Source of the DNA: Rostratula benghalensis
Taxonomy: Eukaryota; Chordata; Aves; Charadriiformes; Rostratulidae
Direction: 5' to 3'
NCBI GenBank assembly: GCA_013399305.1
Contig: VXAI01000385.1
Span: 281,054 to 345,053, forward strand
DNA: 64,000 nucleotides
Under the pieces are notes generated by a model. The model worked only from the letters and a program-made list of their open reading frames with translations. It did no database searches and had not been told where the DNA came from. The translations under genes and the position numbers were made by a program. Shown in pieces: positions 63,164 through 64,000 of the stretch; the first letter of the stretch is position 1; the number at the start of each line of letters is the position of its first letter.

Positions 63164-64000
63164 TAAATGCCTCTCCATGTGGGGAAAGGTAGGTCTGCAA
63201 CACACCTGTAAAACTGCTAGACTTTTACTAAACAGTTTTTAGAACCCATGAGATTCTTTTGCCAAGAGGAGCAATGGGCACTGTGGGGACTTGGACACAC
63301 TCCAGTTACTCATCATCTGGATTTCTTTACACCGAAGTACAGAGATACACCTATAATTACAGTTGCACAAAACTTTTCAATAGAAACCATCTTTTCTAAA
63401 TGATCTTTCCTCTAATAATTGCTAGGAAATTAACGCATTTAAATAATTTTCACTGGCTGTCCAAACCACAGACTGTTTCAATCTGCAAAAGTTATCTTAG
63501 TAAAAGTTATGAGAGTAGTTTTCAAAGTGTTTACCTTTATTCTGAAACATTAATGGAAAACACTTGTGGTAGCTGCTCTAATTACAATGACCACAGCAAT
63601 GAGCTTTGCTGATGAAGCACATACAAAACGTTTAGCTGCATTCTTCCCATACAGCACCACGGCTGCTTATTTAGGTTAACTTATAGCAACATCTAGAGCT
63701 TCTGGTCAAAATTTCCCTGGGGAACACATCAGAAGGGAGAGCAAGGAAAAGATTAAAACAAAGCCAAGTCATAAGAATAGCTTACAACACATAAATCTAC
63801 CATCACAAAGATGACAGCATCCTCCAGTTGACTGCTAAAACTGGACATCAAACTACAGCAAAGATACTATGGCATATTAATGATTCATTATTTTTGTGCA
63901 AGCTTGCTAACGTTTACTGATGAAGTTCACTCCCTCTACTAGCCAAGGTGATCTAAATTGAGATTGGTGGATTATGCTTTCTCGGTTTGGATAAGTTTCC

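Larger units (their letters stand above)
40720..64000 (-). other. EPHA5: EPHA5 intron 3, 3' part (at least 23.3 kb)
   Basis: The sequence upstream of exon 4 on the minus strand reaches the window edge without the large exon that encodes the ephrin-binding domain, which should give an open frame of roughly 220 residues. It holds the second copy of the 28-nt repeat (41410-41437), CR1 fragments at 59440-59801 and 62470-63140, and assorted simple tracts. The stretch 42000-59400 shows nothing that I can name apart from short repeats and A-, T- or G-runs. Large 5' introns are typical of EPHA5. Confidence 0.85.

Noticed and set aside
1..64000. CRISPR arrays, operons, phage or plasmid features, tRNA or rRNA genes
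   Set aside because: None were seen. Spliced EPHA5 exons and vertebrate retroposons show that this is animal nuclear DNA.

Overview
The window is a stretch of vertebrate nuclear DNA, most likely from a bird. It holds four consecutive internal exons of one gene on the minus strand. I identify the gene as EPHA5, the ephrin-A receptor tyrosine kinase known as Cek7 in chicken. The bird call rests on three things: EPHA5 residues close to what I remember of the chicken protein, several CR1 retrotransposon 3' ends, and a long terminal repeat of avian ERVL type. A crocodilian or turtle source is not fully excluded.

The gene runs from high to low coordinates. Intron 3 (partial) fills 40720-64000. Exon 4 is 40564-40719 (156 bp, end of the cysteine-rich/EGF-like region). 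Intron 4 is 34860-40563. Exon 5 is 34524-34859 (336 bp, first fibronectin type III domain). Intron 5 is 3652-34523, about 30.9 kb. Exon 6 is 3527-3651 (125 bp) and exon 7 is 650-809 (160 bp); together they encode the second fibronectin type III domain. Intron 6 is 810-3526, and intron 7 (partial) is 1-649. All exon-exon joins keep the reading frame and all introns are GT-AG. The signal peptide, ligand-binding domain, transmembrane segment, kinase, SAM domain, promoter and polyadenylation site all lie outside the window. The large ligand-binding exon 3 is not recognisable up to 64000, so intron 3 is at least 23.3 kb.

The other 98.8% is intronic. It contains CR1 LINE fragments of different ages (about 13620-13950, 17050-17180, 20819-20878, 23540-23742, 29230-29420, 59440-59801, 62470-63140), two MIR-like SINE relics (14110-14290, 19130-19250), one ERVL-like LTR ending near 22706, and many A-, A/C- or G-rich simple tracts. 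Nearly all other open reading frames are short and look like chance. I see no second gene, tRNA, rRNA, CRISPR array or prokaryotic feature.

No new biological system is evident. The observations most worth checking concern splicing of the EPHA5 ectodomain. These are a potential G-quadruplex next to the exon 7 acceptor, an atypical exon 6 donor facing it across intron 6, a UG repeat 135 nt downstream of exon 5, and exon phases that let each ectodomain module be skipped in frame. A 28-nt exact direct repeat in introns 3 and 4 and a recurrent A-run/C-run motif of fixed polarity are also unexplained.
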